Shown here: positions 1 to 13,570 of the stretch, piece after piece
Numbering within the stretch: position 1 is the stretch's first letter
How the letters are laid out: the number at the start of each line of letters is the position of its first letter
Source of the DNA: Struthio camelus
Taxonomy: Eukaryota > Chordata > Aves > Struthioniformes > Struthionidae
DNA: 64,000 nt
Reading direction: 5' to 3'
Assembly (NCBI RefSeq): GCF_040807025.1
Contig: NC_090954.1
Coordinates: 16,930,501-16,994,500 of the forward strand
Position numbers and translations under genes: made by a program
Notes under the pieces: generated by a model
The model's database searches: none
Seen by the model: the letters and a program-made list of their open reading frames with translations, nothing else
Told to the model about the DNA's origin: nothing

Positions 1-343
1 CATGTACGTTTTAGTTTTCATCTGTGTTGTTGCAGGTTCACATGGATTTATTTAAGATTCTTCTATTTTGGGCCTACTCTGCAAGTTCAGTAAGATCAAT
101 GGATGCTGTCTTCTGTACTGAAGCCACTGTTTTAGTTAGATGGTGACATGAGAAGCAGCAAGAAGTCTATCCACATTCCTGAAGGAAGGCGCAAGAGGGG
201 CAGCCTCTTCTCTCCTACCCTTCCCCCCTCCCTCCCCCAAACCTCTTTCAGGAAAGAGTGTCTTGCAGAAAATGCCTATAATAGGGTTGTAATGAAGGTG
301 TAGGTTTGTTTCTGTAATGTATGTTTACTGTTGTATTTGCTTC

Positions 344-384
344 TCATTGGTCCTAGCACTCTATATCATTGGTCCTAGCACTCT
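344..384. repeat. tandem duplication, 19-bp match at 22-bp spacing
   Basis: The sequence TCATTGGTCCTAGCACTCT occurs at 344-362 and again at 366-384, separated by three bases. The two copies are identical, which suggests a recent local duplication by slippage or fill-in repair. It lies in non-coding DNA with no gene nearby. Confidence 0.95.
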
Positions 385-3300
385 TTGTGCCATAGACAAG
401 GCCACAGTTAACAATGGTTTTGGAATACTTCAGGACAGTATTTTAAAAATTACTTGCAGCAGCTCAGCTGCAGTCCTGTGGAGGGTGATGGAAGTTTTAT
501 ATAAGATGTAAAGGAGCTCACTATGTCGGTGCTGAGCGCTTTTGTAAGTCATACGTATGACTGATAGTGCTGTAATCTGGGCTTGAAAGTGATCCAGGTT
601 TTGCTCCTGAAATTTACTTTAGGGCTTACCAGGTAGTATGCACCCAATTTGCTGAACTGTCCTGAAGATCCAGACTCTGCTTCTGTCCATAGGTATATTG
701 ATTAAAAACCTGAATTTGAATGTGGTCTTTCTGTATTTTGGGTTTTTTAGATTTGACCCAGGTACGTGTGGCACTTGCTGCTATTTTCTTACCTAAGAAC
801 AATGAAGCAAGATCTTCTTATGACAGATAACATAGCGAAGGAGACTTGGCTGCTGTTCTGCATTCCAAACAGAGATTTGGAGAGAAAAATCTTTGTTTGG
901 TAGAGTTCTGCAAAGGGCAAAGAGAAATATTCTAAGTATCCTACACACATTTGTGCTACAGAAAAGTGCTGCATAAAGTAATAGATATTTTGTCTTTGCA
1001 CGGTTAATACCACCATGTGATTGGTTGTGGTGAATCTAGAAATGGTGTTTCCAATTTTATCCTGGTTTTGTCTATAAGAAGCATCCAGATATTGTGGCGA
1101 TTAAGACAAATACCTACATTAGGGAACTTGACAGCAGAACAAAGTAGAATCTAGACAAGAATCTCAAAATACTCTATTTCATAGAAACAACAGATGTGTT
1201 CAATATTTCTCTTATTCAAGAGGAGAAAGAATTGAAGATGGGAAAGTTCAAGATGGAAAATTACAGGGCAGCAAACATGAAGTCATATATCATCCATTAT
1301 GGGATTACAGCTACTTTCTTAGGAAAGAAATCAATGTTAACCCACATATGGAATCCCATACAGAGGGATTTGAAGGATCAAATGCAGGTCAGAAGTATAT
1401 CATATTTAATATGAGCAAAAATTAGAGACGTGATAACTTTTGGGGTTTTGCCTCCAGAGAGGTATTAACCACCTCGGAGTGGTATCTCTAGAGTCTAAAT
1501 TCATAGTTAAAAAAAGTGATCAGCTTATTATCTACCACAACATTTCTCAGATTTCCAAAATAACATGAAGGAGAGACTCTCTTAGATTATATTGACATAA
1601 GAAAATGATTGCAAGAGGAACATGGAAGTGATTGATAACAAGGAGATTCATTCATTCATGAAACAAGTTATATCATGCAACTCTGTTCATACATATTAAA
1701 ACAGTGATATTGCTGGGTGGAGCGATGCCTCACTAAGACATAGGCTGTCACAGTCGTGCAGAAGTGTGGAGGAGAAAGCACAGCAAAAGATAAGGTACAA
1801 GTTATTGAGCACGTGTTTTGGTAATGGTATTTTTTTACTAGATAAGGAAAAGTGAGTTAGAAGGATATTAAAGTAGATGCAAGAAAGCATGGATAAGCAA
1901 TAAAAAGGAGAGACAACGAGATTGTTTTTTCCTCTCTTGTTCCGAGCTGATCTGTTTCTAATCCCTGTTGTATGATGGCAATGAAAGAAGTAGGAGGCTC
2001 CCTGAGAAGGAAGGCTACAGATTCTAGTCTTTTGCAGAAAGCTAGCTATAAATTATTGTTAACTCAAAAGAATCCATTTGAAGTTTTCAGATTTAAAAAA
2101 AAATACATATATATGCTGGTGAACTCATTATGCTGATGAGGTAGGAGAGGATCAGATAATATCTTGTCCAAGAAAACACAGTAGTATTTTGGCATAAGTT
2201 CATGAATCCTGATCCATAGTGCCTCCCTAGGCGCTTAATTCTGCAGACCACAGCTTTCCCTGTAAAACGGAGTAAAGAAAGGTACTGCAGGCAAAACCTC
2301 ATAATGCATGAGTGGATGTACATACATACATGCTGGATGTACAAGACGAGTTTTTGTATTTAGCAGTTCTGAAATATTTCCCATCTGGGATGAATTCTTG
2401 GTGGGAGGGAAGGTTGTTTCTTGCAGCAAAGGGAAACAGCATCCCTTTACATTGGATACTGTGTGCTGGAGACTATAGTAGAATATTCTTTCATATCCCC
2501 AGGTCTTTGGAGAAAAAAGCCAGTCGCCTAAAATGTTGTTGGAATTGTTTGTTGGAATCTCATGGGAAAAATTGCATATAGTTGTATCAGTTGTGTTATT
2601 TAGAGGTGATAAGGATAGATGAAAACTGCTAGATAAAGAATATCACTTCTTTTGCTCACTCTTGAAGTGAATTGAAGAGAATGAAATGGATTAAATGTTC
2701 ATTTTAGTCCTATCTTAAATCACTTAAAAGCTAAACCTCTTCAGCAGCATATTAGATTTAGAAATCGGGGAAATCTTTAGGAAAACTATTATAAGACCAG
2801 GGGAGGGGAAAAGCACAGCCCTACTCTCTCTAAAATAATTGGTGCTAATAGTAACATATTAGTAACAGAATGCTGTTAGGCGTTTGAGGAAATCCACATC
2901 TAAATACATAGAATATTTTGCTTTGAGGACCTATGTGTTCAAAACACGGGAGAGGCTACATTAGACACTGATAGGATTCAGCTGTTGAAACCTTCCAGGA
3001 CTTAAATATAGTGTAAAATTTGTTATACACTCTTAGAAAAGTATTTAAAAACCATGTGAAACTAGGATTTTTCTGACCAAGAAGAAAAACTCAGAGAAGG
3101 CAAATTGCTAGCTTTAGAAATATAGCAAAGTATGACTTCAGTCAAAGAGGAAAAAAGATCAATGTTCGAGGGGAGTTTGGAATGACAATTTGAATGCTGA
3201 TAATCCAGTGAGTTTCCAGGTCATAATCCAGGTTACATTATGTACTGAAGATTGTGCGAGTTCTCTGAACGGATTATTTGTTACCACTATTTATCCTTAG

Positions 3301-6300
3301 GCTTGCATCTTGTGAGGGCTGCAGAGAATCAGTCAATTAGTGAGGGTAGGTGGGTAGATATCTCAAGGATTAAGGCACTCAAATATCTATTTGTTAATCA
3401 TGCAAATAAATAAGGAAAGGCAGATGCTAGGATCTGTTGTTACCTAGTTACCAGGCGCTGTGAATCAGAGGCTTTCGATCTTTTATCACCACGCAGAAGT
3501 TTCTACTCTGAGTCTGAAAATAACTGTACCTTTCATTATTTAATTCCTTATTGGATGTTCTTTCTGATAAGAAATAAAGAAAAGAATAAGCTGCATTCTT
3601 TGTGCATATATATGGCTACTCTAGTCCTATTTTAAAACCTGATTTCATTTTGAGTTTCTCAGTTCTTGTATGTGATTTGTTGTAAATCCCTCTTTAAAAT
3701 GGGAATTTTGTTAAACAAGAATAAATTTAAGTACAGTCCTTGTGTGTATTTGTGCAACACATTATTAAGCTTGAATTATCCTGTGAAAATTGCACTGAAA
3801 TTTATATAGCAAGAAGATGAAATTATTGAATTTTCTGAACAAGTTATGGAAAAATATCTTTGAAGGAAAGGGGGAAAAAAACTAGTACAGCTATACCTTC
3901 TATCAGAAAGTATTCCTACTGCTTATAAAGAGTACAAAAACTAGATGTACAGTACAAAAGGTAGCGAAAGCTAATTGTGCTGAGAGATAATAAATACCAG
4001 AATTAATACGGCTTTATGCATCTTGAGTTAGGTTGCTTTGTATAAACGGCATGTAATCTTTCTCAAGTGTGGTAATCAAATTCCCCTCCTCTTCCAAAGG
4101 ATCAGTGTCTGGTTTCCTTGTTAGTATTGTTTCTAGGAATGCCTATTTCAGGGTTTTAAAAATACCTTTTACATAAAATTATAAGAGAAATTAGTGCCAG
4201 GAGCAGGCACTTGACGTGGGAAATTCTTTAAGGTTGTTAGACTAAGCACTGAGAATCAAGGTTATAGGATGGAAAATATTAGGAAAAAATAATTCTGAAA
4301 TAAGCAGTAGAGTTGAAAAAATACATTTTTAAAAATTTCTGGAATCAGAATTTTTTTTAAATTTTTTTTAGGTCTAGCGGTTAATAGTGGTTTCCACTGT
4401 AGATGTGAGAAATCCTTTCCCAATAGATAAAAGACCGTGGTAAGCAGAAAGAGAGGAAAGCTCTTGAAACCCAAAAGAATACCAGACTTGAGAAGTATGA
4501 CACTTGTATGCAGAAAGTTAATTCTACATAGGTTTTGAATCTGTTTGGGTTTTGCACTCTTTGAATTCTCTTAGGGTTGTTGTTTTTCTAAAGTCCATTT
4601 AGTAGATCAGAGTTTGTGTATAACCAGAATAATGCAAAGTCTGATGGCATATTTCTGCTTGGGTGATAAAATGCAAAAAAACGTAGTTAGAGCAGGGGTA
4701 TGGAAACAACATTGCCCTCATTTTGTTGTCTGTCACCTCAACAGAGATACAGTATAATCTGTTACAGTAAAAGATATGTGGAGTATGTGAAGGAGAAGTA
4801 CTGAGTGTTTTGGTTTTGTGTGGGTTTTTTCTTTTTTCTTTTTTTTTTTTTTTAACAAAGTTTCATGCCATATGGTCTGTGTGTGCCAGAATTTTTTGTT
4901 ATTGTTGTTTGTAAAGAAAAACTTGCATATTTGTAAGGCTTGTTTTTAAAATATTCAGGTTCTTTTATCGCAGCCCAATTTGTCTCAGTGTACAAACCTT
5001 TGAGGCGAGGAGGAAAGAGAAATCTAGAAAATGACCTACTTTATTCATTTCAGTGCAGTAATGTTAGGAAGTTGATGCTTATTATGTTAAGACCTCTAAG
5101 GACTGGAAGCAAAGAAAGAGGTCTATTCCTACTTATGTACTGATAATTTAGCTCCCCTTTTTAACCCTGGAAAGTCTCCAGATACAGCAGTAAACCTGTT
5201 AATGAAGCCAAACCTGTCTAAGAGCTCGGGACATTATAATTTTATTTCAAGTTATTGTGAATGCACGAAACTGCAGAGGAAGAAAAATCTATTTTATATC
5301 AATTGGAAGCCATTGAATTGATGTGGAATACTAGAATTAATTGGTTTAATAATTAAAAAAAAAAAGTAGAAAGTTATACTGACATTTTTGAATCTGTCAT
5401 CCATATGGTTAGGTCAGCACCTGCTCATTTTATCCCTTAGATGAGTGTTTCTAGTCATTTAAGCTACTGGATTGAGATCAACTGAACCTAAACAAGACAG
5501 CCTTCTCCATATGTTTTTCAGTATAGAATACAGTAAAGGTCATCTTTGACTTTTTTTTTTGCCATTCTCTCCTGTAGTTCCCATTGTCCATTTTGTTCTT
5601 TGAGTTTGAACTTAGAAATAGATTCACTCCCTGCTTATTTCATTTTTTATTTCTACTGGAACCTGATCCTACAAATCTTACAACATCTTATGAGTTAAAG
5701 AAGTTAATGGGTTGTTGATACTTCTATTGAAGAAGCGTTATCATAACTCAGAGGTATTTAAGAGAACAGTCATGTTTTATTCTTATTTTTCCCATGATTC
5801 CTAAGGTATGGGAGCTTGATACTGGAACATGTTTGTGGGGGGGTGGGTAGCCAATAAAATATCATACACTGTATGTGTTTTGCTAGTATGTGTATCTTTA
5901 TTTAAATCTCTACATTTAAATAATATATGAAGTCCCACTAACTATTCTAATTTATTTCAATTTTCAATTTACTTTTAAAGGATTGAGAAATGCCTTGTTT
6001 TATTTTTTGCCTGTTTAAGATGCTCTATTGGATGACCAGTGAAACACATCTGTGCTCCTATGCTGAATGAGCAGTAAAAGTTGTTGGGCTATGAAGAAAA
6101 ACAGACAGGTTAGTTATACAAATCCAAGCTCCGATAAAAGCGTAAAAAAGAAAAATTGACCTTGTAGTAAAAAGTTGTATATTTGGGGCTAAATGTTTCT
6201 GTTTACTTGTGTTTACTTCCCTCTCAAACCACCAGGTGGATATCTAGTTTTTATTACTGCTCTTAAATTTATTTTTAGAAAACATGACCCTTTATAGATG

Positions 6301-6879
6301 AAATCATGGACCTTTAATTAGCCCAGTCATCAAAATCAGCTGTTTTGTAGTTGCCCCATTTTCATTTTAAATAAACCAAACTCTCGTCTCTTGTAGGATG
6401 TAGGTACAAATAGCTGGTCTTTAGCTTAGGACATATAAAAAAAGAAACATCATGTAACCTTGAAAATAAATCAGTGAATCTTTTGATATCCTTGTTTTAT
6501 TTTCTGAGCAAACAGCAGGGATCATTGCTGTCATTCTATGAAAAAATACTGATTTCTGTAAGGGATGTTCTTCAGGGAAAAGTGCTTTACACTTCTGGAA
6601 TATTTTAAGTAGTAGTTTGTTTGTTTTCTGGCATGCATAAATGTAAATTAGAAAGTGGAATAGAAAATAAATTATAAAGGTGCAATGTTTTCTTGGTTGG
6701 AAGGCATCTGGAAAGATGATAGTGTAAGTCCATGCTGTCCTGTGTTTGTGGTTAAAGAACTTTACCCAGTCATGTTACCTCCTTCTGGTGTTTCTTTGAA
6801 CTAGCAGTTAGTGTCGGGCTTGACTGTCCCATCTTCCATAAAAGGCAAGTTTCTTGGACTTTGTCTTTTTACCTTTCCA

Positions 6880-6889
6880 CCCCCCCCCC
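6880..6889. repeat. poly-C run
   Basis: Ten consecutive C residues inside a pyrimidine-rich stretch. This is a simple mononucleotide repeat prone to length variation and sequencing error. Confidence 0.9.
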
Positions 6890-9800
6890 AAAGATATGAT
6901 TATTTCGAGGCATTTTTAATATGCTAGCATTAAATAGAAAAGCATGACTGTGATCTATATTGTTTCTTATCAACTTAGCTGCAGTTGTCATTTAGCCAAA
7001 CAAAGCTTTCATTTTCTGAGCCTCTTGGTACCTTGTTTTGACTATGAGTGTAGTTGAAACACTTAGACGCACCCGGTGACCCAATTAGTATTTAGTGTTT
7101 TGAATGTCGCCATGGAGTGATATACAATTGTATACTCTAATGGTACCTCTTATATTTTATAGGCTTGTCTCCTTCTCTAATTGTTCTGTTAACGTTCTTT
7201 GCACTGCTGGTTAAGTATGTGACCCTGGGAGATTGCTGTCAGTAATAGTTAAACCACTGGCAATAGGAATTGTCTCCATCAACATGAAAACTGTTTCTGG
7301 GTTGCTGACCAGTAGGAATTTCTTCTACCCTTAATAGCGATGTTTTGTATCAGTGTTACCTGCTTCACAGGACAGAACAAAACAAAAAGTACTGTAAAAG
7401 GAAGTAATTACAGCATAAGAAAACTGATTGATGTCGTAGGAAAATAATTGATTTCAAAGGTAAGAATAGCTTTAAAAATAACATGAGGAAATTAATGGGG
7501 AATCTCATGAAGCGGTGGTTTGCAGAAAGCTGTAGGAAGTACTTCTGGATCAAGATATAGCTTGCAAAATACCACCAAATTCCTCACTTAGCAAAAGATT
7601 CCAATCTTGGGTATAGGAAATTGTACATATGTTTACTACAGTGCAAGCTTATTTGGTCATTTAGATTAATTAGAGGAAAAGAGAGTGAATAACCTTTTTT
7701 CTTCTCTTTCATGGAACCTGACTGGACTTTCCAATTAACATGTTAAAGACAGTCAAGCAAGGATTCCTTTTTTATATCTTGAGAAAGTACGTTTTTATGG
7801 GCAAAATGACAAGATGTGTTGGACTTCAGCTAGCTTTGTCATGGGTTTTTGCCTTTTAAGTCACAGAGAACCCTAAATTTTTTTCTTAGAAACTGCTGAT
7901 TGCGAGTTTTCAATAATTTCACGACATTTAAGTGCAAAGACTATAAGCCTATCCTTCTAGTATGGGGAAATATGGAATACTGCAGACAGTACAGAGTGGT
8001 CATTTGGAATAGCTAGCCTTCTGCTCTCTCACTACACTGCAGTGAGACCCGTAAGCTTCTTTACAAAATATTCTCTGCCTTGTGTAAGAGAACTTGAAAT
8101 TTTGATTGGCATGTGAGGAAAGGTGGAGTGACAGCTGTCTCCACTTAGTTTTGGATCTCCCTGAGCTTAGCAGTTGGTGGTATGAAAGTCGTTAGTAATA
8201 CAATGGATATGTTTGTTTAATCCACTTAGTACCTACGCTGCGGTCAGAAGTTATTCATGCTGTTATTCCGTGCTCTGGCTTTCCACATAGCAATTTGTTG
8301 TGAGTGCACCTTTGCAAATTGCTCAGGAAAATTCTCAAAGCATGCTAAAGCAGCTCCAAAAAGATACCTCTTCTATGTCTACTCTTTCACTTTTTTTATT
8401 TCACTCTTTGCATCTCTTTGCAGACAGTTAGCTCCCCCTTTTTCTCTTTGAGGTGTTTTGAATTAGCCCATTTCAGACTGAATGGAGAGAAAGTTACGGC
8501 CCTTTATGACAACACCATCCGAATGCCAAGTTCATGCTCATTGCTCAAGTGCTGCCCAGTGTTTTTTCTTCTCTGAAGCAACCAGAGAAGAAGTGATCAT
8601 TTTTACATATTATCAAGCCCATTTACTTGAATAAGTGCAGCTCCTGATGAAAAGCTGTTGAGTCAGACAAGTGGCAGAGTACCTGCTCACTCTTGGACTG
8701 GCTTTAGCTTCACCATCTACGTTTAATGGGTAGCATTCAATCGGGCTGATACCAGTTTGAGAGCTTACGACCTTACTGTCTCAATATCTTTTGCTGATTC
8801 CATAGAAGATTTTTCCTGTGTGTGCCTACAGTGAATATATTCAATTATTTCATCCACAAAAATAGAATATATTTTCTTGCAAAGGAATGAAACAATTCTA
8901 TTTCTAATGGAGCAAGACCAAAAACATCAATATTTTACTTTATGGGAAAATGAATAAAAAACTGAACCCTAGGAAAACTACTTTTGCATTTAAAAAAAAA
9001 AAATTATTAGCAATCCATCTATAACTTGGCAGTTCTCTTTTTTTCAACCCAACCTATGAGCTGTGACAGTGAAACAGTCTTTGCTGGTAAATCTGAATCT
9101 CTTTTGATGACATAAATGCTGATAATTTCTCTTAATAGAAGAGTCTATAAGACTCTTAAGTCTCACATTTAGAAGTCCCAAAGCACGTAGCATACCCTTC
9201 AACTTTCTAATTTGAGAGGTGTGGTTATTGAAAAGTTGCGTTCTCTAGATTCCTTGTGGTCTAATACAACACCTCCGTAACACCTTAGCTACTTTAATAG
9301 AGGGGAAACTAGCACTCCAAAGATATATTTACATTATAAAGAATTCTGCTGCTTTTAGTTGGTTGACAGCTTTCTTTTAGAATAAAGTATAACTCTTCGC
9401 TGGGCTAAGCTTTACTCCTAAAAGTACTTTGACTCCAAGAACTGCCTAATATAAGCTTCTAGGAGCATATCCTTTTAAGTTTGAAACACAAGTTAACTTA
9501 ATTCAGAACGAGTGAATTCATACTTTTAATATTAATTTATTTTTAAACAAAAGTGATGCTCGGAGCTTAGCCCAGTAGTACTTTCTCTGTTCATTTCTTG
9601 CCAACTGCTGGACAGGGTCTATATTTGGATAATAGCTTTGTACTTTCATCAAAGCTTGATTAGGAATGCTTAACAGAACGTACCAGACTCTGTGTGTGTG
9701 TGTTGTTGCTTATCTGAAGTGAACTGAGTGCAGGTCCAAAATTATTTGGGTGCATTTAATACAGTCTGTGTGACTCCAATACTTATTTTCATAGTACAGC

Positions 9801-11043
9801 TCCTGCAGATGACTCAAATGTAGACATCACATAACTGTAATTTTATTTACATATAAATATTAATAACTATTTTAGAGCAAATCAATTTTCCTTATTTTTC
9901 TCTTGCTATTTTTATTCCTTTTCTTTCTCCTGAAGTAAAGAATAATGAAAAGGTGTTTCTCTTTGACAACATAAAAGTCTTCAACAGACTATCTACAGAC
10001 TTCTGTGAAATTTTGAGAAGTATGAGATCATTATCATATATGTCTCTGAAAAGCATGGAGAAATCGAGGGCAATGTCATAAAATCACTCACAGTTCTATA
10101 TTAAAGCTCTGCTAGATCATCCAATTAAATATAAAAAGCTAGGTTGTGTTAACATTAAAAAGTATGAGAAAGCAAATAGTGAAGACATTTGGACTTAGAC
10201 TGCCATGTGGCCTTTAGTCTATTGTGCAAAAAGTAATTGCCAAATAATTTTTACGTTGCTAATGTGTATTAATTGCTACCTAACTTTATACTTTTTTATA
10301 TTTTTCATGTAGGTTAGGGCATACAAATGCTTACACCTTCTGTTATGAATATTTTTGTTTTGAATAGAACAGCATAACTTTATGGGCTATCATTTTTATG
10401 CTGTGAAATATTTAACAGCAACAAAGTATCTGTATCCTATTCAGAAAGCATTTAACAAAGAGTTTGCCCTGAGAACTTTAATGTCAGACTTCAACCTTAT
10501 GCAAATGAAAAAGGCTGAATTTTTAAACCCCTCAAAGATCATGATTTTAATAAGAATGTCTAAAAGATTTCTTAAAGCCAGTATAGGAATCTGTTTTATG
10601 TAGCACCAGCAAAGATCATGGAATCCTAAAGGAGCTAGCCTGTTACCCTAGCCGACAAGCCTTTGTCTACAAATGTGCTTCGTTCCCTTATCTGAAAGGT
10701 GCTCCGAATTCTTCAATTCTAGGGCTAAATGGTGTCATTTCATCATCGTCATTGTTTTTGCAGCATCATCAGTTTTAAAAGGCTATTAAAGTAATATGAC
10801 ACTTGTGATATCATTGCATATATTTAGTGTCTCATATTTCTCCCTGGTTTACTCTATATTCCCCAGTTATGTTAAAGGATGTTTTTGTACACTGTCCTAT
10901 ACAAAGTGAAGGGCTTCCCTGGGGTTCTATGGCTGTCCTAGAAATTCCTTGAAAAGCTTGCTCAAAGTCCTATCATACATCTAAATTATGCTTTTGAAAT
11001 ACACAACTCATTAATGAAAAGTGAAAGTTGCTGCATTTTCAGC

Positions 11044-11184
11044 ATAAATAGGACTTAAGTAGTCCTATTTATAAATTTATAGAAGTAGTATAAATTTATA
11101 TTTATACTATAATTATAAATTTATTATAAATATATTTATAATATATCTTAAAATAGTATTACTACTATTTATAGTAGTAATACT
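11044..11184. repeat. cluster of perfect AT-rich inverted repeats
   Basis: Four perfect inverted repeats lie within 141 bp. ATAAATAGGACT at 11044-11055 pairs with 11061-11072 (5-base loop). TAGTATAAAT at 11086-11095 pairs with 11100-11109 (4-base loop). 11123-11142 is a 20-bp perfect palindrome. AGTATTACTACTA at 11155-11167 pairs with 11172-11184 (4-base loop). Almost the whole segment is A or T. It could extrude cruciforms or fold into hairpins if transcribed. There is no gene next to it. It may be an AT-rich palindromic hotspot or the remnant of a small palindromic element; I cannot tell which. Confidence 0.9.
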
Positions 11185-12872
11185 GTGGAGTATTCATGTT
11201 AAACTGCTCTTGATCTCTCAGCTTTTTATTTATTTTAGCATATGTAAGCTTTTGTGATTTGACGTCTTTTTTTTTGTCAGCTGTTCTGTGTAGTGTGTAT
11301 TCCTTAATATTTGATGACTGTGTTGAGTTAGACCCCCTGTTAATTTAAGCCCTATGAACTGCTTTTCTGTACTGTGTCATATCTTACAGTTTCTTCTGAA
11401 GTAGATGTCTTTGTTTATTTGGAAAGTGGAATATTTCTAGAAACCCAAGACTAGTCTTTCCAGTTTCTAGAAGTCTGTAATCTTTGGGCTGCTACTTCAC
11501 TTCCAAGCTTGTATCTATTTACAGGCTGAAAAGTGATATGTAGAAGGAGCGGAGGTTAGAAATGGGATTGCAAGTATTGGTTGTCTGTAGTTTTCACTTT
11601 AGACATAGCCTTATTTATACTAGTTATTGATCTAAGAAGTACAACTGATACTGCGTATGTTCAGAAATAGCAGGTAAACATACAAGCATCATACAAGAGG
11701 TATTGTATATCAAACATCCTGCCTGTGTGACTTTTCTTCTAGAATTAAGATGGAAGAAAAAGTTCTGTATTTCGTAAAGTACAGTTTATAAAGATATAAG
11801 GGACCTTGTACTCCCTGCTGGGGAGTTTTGCCTGAGTTGTGAATAAAGGATCTGACCCAAATGGAATGCACTGGAAAATGGCTGGAGAAATTAGACGTTT
11901 CCTGTTATTTATTGTGAGCCCAGAATTACTCCAGAATTACTGACAGGTGCCCTAGAATAGGACACTGAAATTGCCTACGTAATTGTAGCTATATGTATCC
12001 ATTTTGATTTTAACATCAGTTTTCACAAAATGTATGTCTCTAGTCATCACATAATTATACATAAAGAGATTTTACAAGGTACCTATTATTTCCTCAGGAT
12101 CCATTATAGATCATCAGGCACAATATGTATTCAGTTTTTTTAAACTACATATTATATTATAAGGGTTTTCAAAATAAGGGTTATTTACCCAATAGACTGT
12201 AAAAATTTCTTTGGAATCACTGTAAGTAGATACTCATCTCCTGTTTAAGGGAATCTATGACAGCCTATCGTGAGCTGCACTGACTAGTTTCTGTCTAAAA
12301 AGACACGGGGTTGGAAAGATTCTGTTAGTGCAGGATTTAGATTGACTTGCCAGTAATCTAAAATACAGAGTGCTTGCAGTCAGTTAAGCCACAGTTCTTT
12401 TCACAAGGAAGAACCCGCTAAGTGAAGTGCAATGAATTATGCTGAAAATAGAGTCCAATGAATAAAGTTCAGCAGATTCAAGACCAGGACGTAATCTCTT
12501 GGAATGTATGAAAGGGGTAACTTTCAAATTTAGTTGGACTAAAAGCTATAGGTATTTTCTGTAGTTCTTGGAGATTTTGTATATACTCTTTGGGGAACGA
12601 TTCACAATGGCTTTGTTGGCTTGTGTTCTTAGTTACCTGCTGGAGAACTTAGTTGCCTCTTCTCTCTTTTGATTATAGCATGACTCTAAAGAGATAATCT
12701 CTATGCTAAATTTTATTTTATAATGTTGGTCTTCTCTCTCTTGCTAGATATACTCTATGCTTACTTAGATGTACAGAAGTTGATAACTTTGTAGATAACG
12801 TTTAAACTTCTTGTTTCAAAAATGTCACATTTTAACAGAAGAATGTTTCTCTTGGTGGCATACTATGAGTGA

Positions 12873-13570
12873 ATGAATGTTGTCTACCTCAACTTCAGTA
12901 AGGCTTTTGACGCTGTCTCCTGTTACATCCTCATTGACAAAATGATGAAGAACAGACTAGATATGTGGACAGTGAGGCAGACTGAAAACTGGCTGAGCAG
13001 CCACGCTCGGAGTGTTGTGATCAGTGGCACAAAGTCTAGTTGGAGACTAGTAACTAGTAGTGCCATTAACTAGCAGTGTCCCCCAGGGGTCACTGCTGGG
13101 TCCAGTACTGTTCGACTTCTTCATTAATGGTCTGGATGATGGGGCAGAGTGCACCCTCAGCAAGTTTGCGGGTGATACAAAAGTGGGAGGAGTGGCTGAT
13201 CCCCCTGGGGGGCTGTGCTGCCATTCGGAGGGACCTTGAGAAGCTGGAGAGATGGGCAGAGAGGACCCTCCTGAAGTTCAGCAAGAGGAAATGCCAAGTC
13301 CTGCAGTTGGGGAGGAATAACCCCATGCACTGGTACACGGTGGAGGCAAAGCAGCTGGGCAGAGAAGGATTTGGGGGGGGGGGAGGGGTCATAGTGGACG
13401 TGAGCTGGCAACGTGCCTTTGTGGCAGGGGAGGGCAATGCTATGCTGGGCGGGCTGCGTGAGGAGGAGCATTGCCAGCAGGTCGAGGGAGGTGGTCCTCC
13501 CCGTCTCCTCAGCCCTGGTGAGGGCACAGCTGGAGTGCTGTGTCCGGTGCTGGGCTGGCCCGGACAAGCG
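12873..13570 (+). pseudogene. CR1 ORF2 reverse transcriptase remnant
   Basis: The broken ORF2 of the plus-strand CR1. The first part (12873-13050) reads in one frame and contains FSKAFD, WTVRQTENWL and VVISGTKSSW, all recognisable as CR1 RT palm and following segments. A 16-bp local duplication at 13051-13078 (TAACTAGTAGTG, then TAACTAGCAGTG) shifts the frame by +1 and puts stops in the old frame. The next part reads [16 protein letters not shown] and SKFAGDTK in the new frame. The catalytic AxDD motif has Gly in place of its first Asp. Further frame changes follow around the G-run at 13373-13383. No product is expected. Its original role was target-primed reverse transcription of CR1 RNA. 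Confidence 0.93.
13373..13388 (+). repeat. G-run inside CR1
   Basis: Eleven G residues, one A, then four more G. It lies inside the CR1 3' coding region and is probably an expanded homopolymer. It contributes to frame disruption and is a likely spot for sequencing or assembly error. Confidence 0.85.

Larger units (their letters stand above)
1..12867. other. non-coding stretch, intron or intergenic
   Basis: AT-rich DNA with stops frequent in all frames. The few open frames are shorter than about 90 codons, have no recognisable domain, and look like chance. I see no gene, RNA gene or interspersed repeat that I can name. The simple-sequence content is ordinary: a T-rich run at 4824-4853, a run of 10 C at 6880-6889, an A-run near 8992-9003 and a short TG tract near 9690-9703. 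The only structured parts are a tandem duplication at 344-384 and a hairpin cluster at 11044-11184, both listed separately. Confidence 0.7.
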
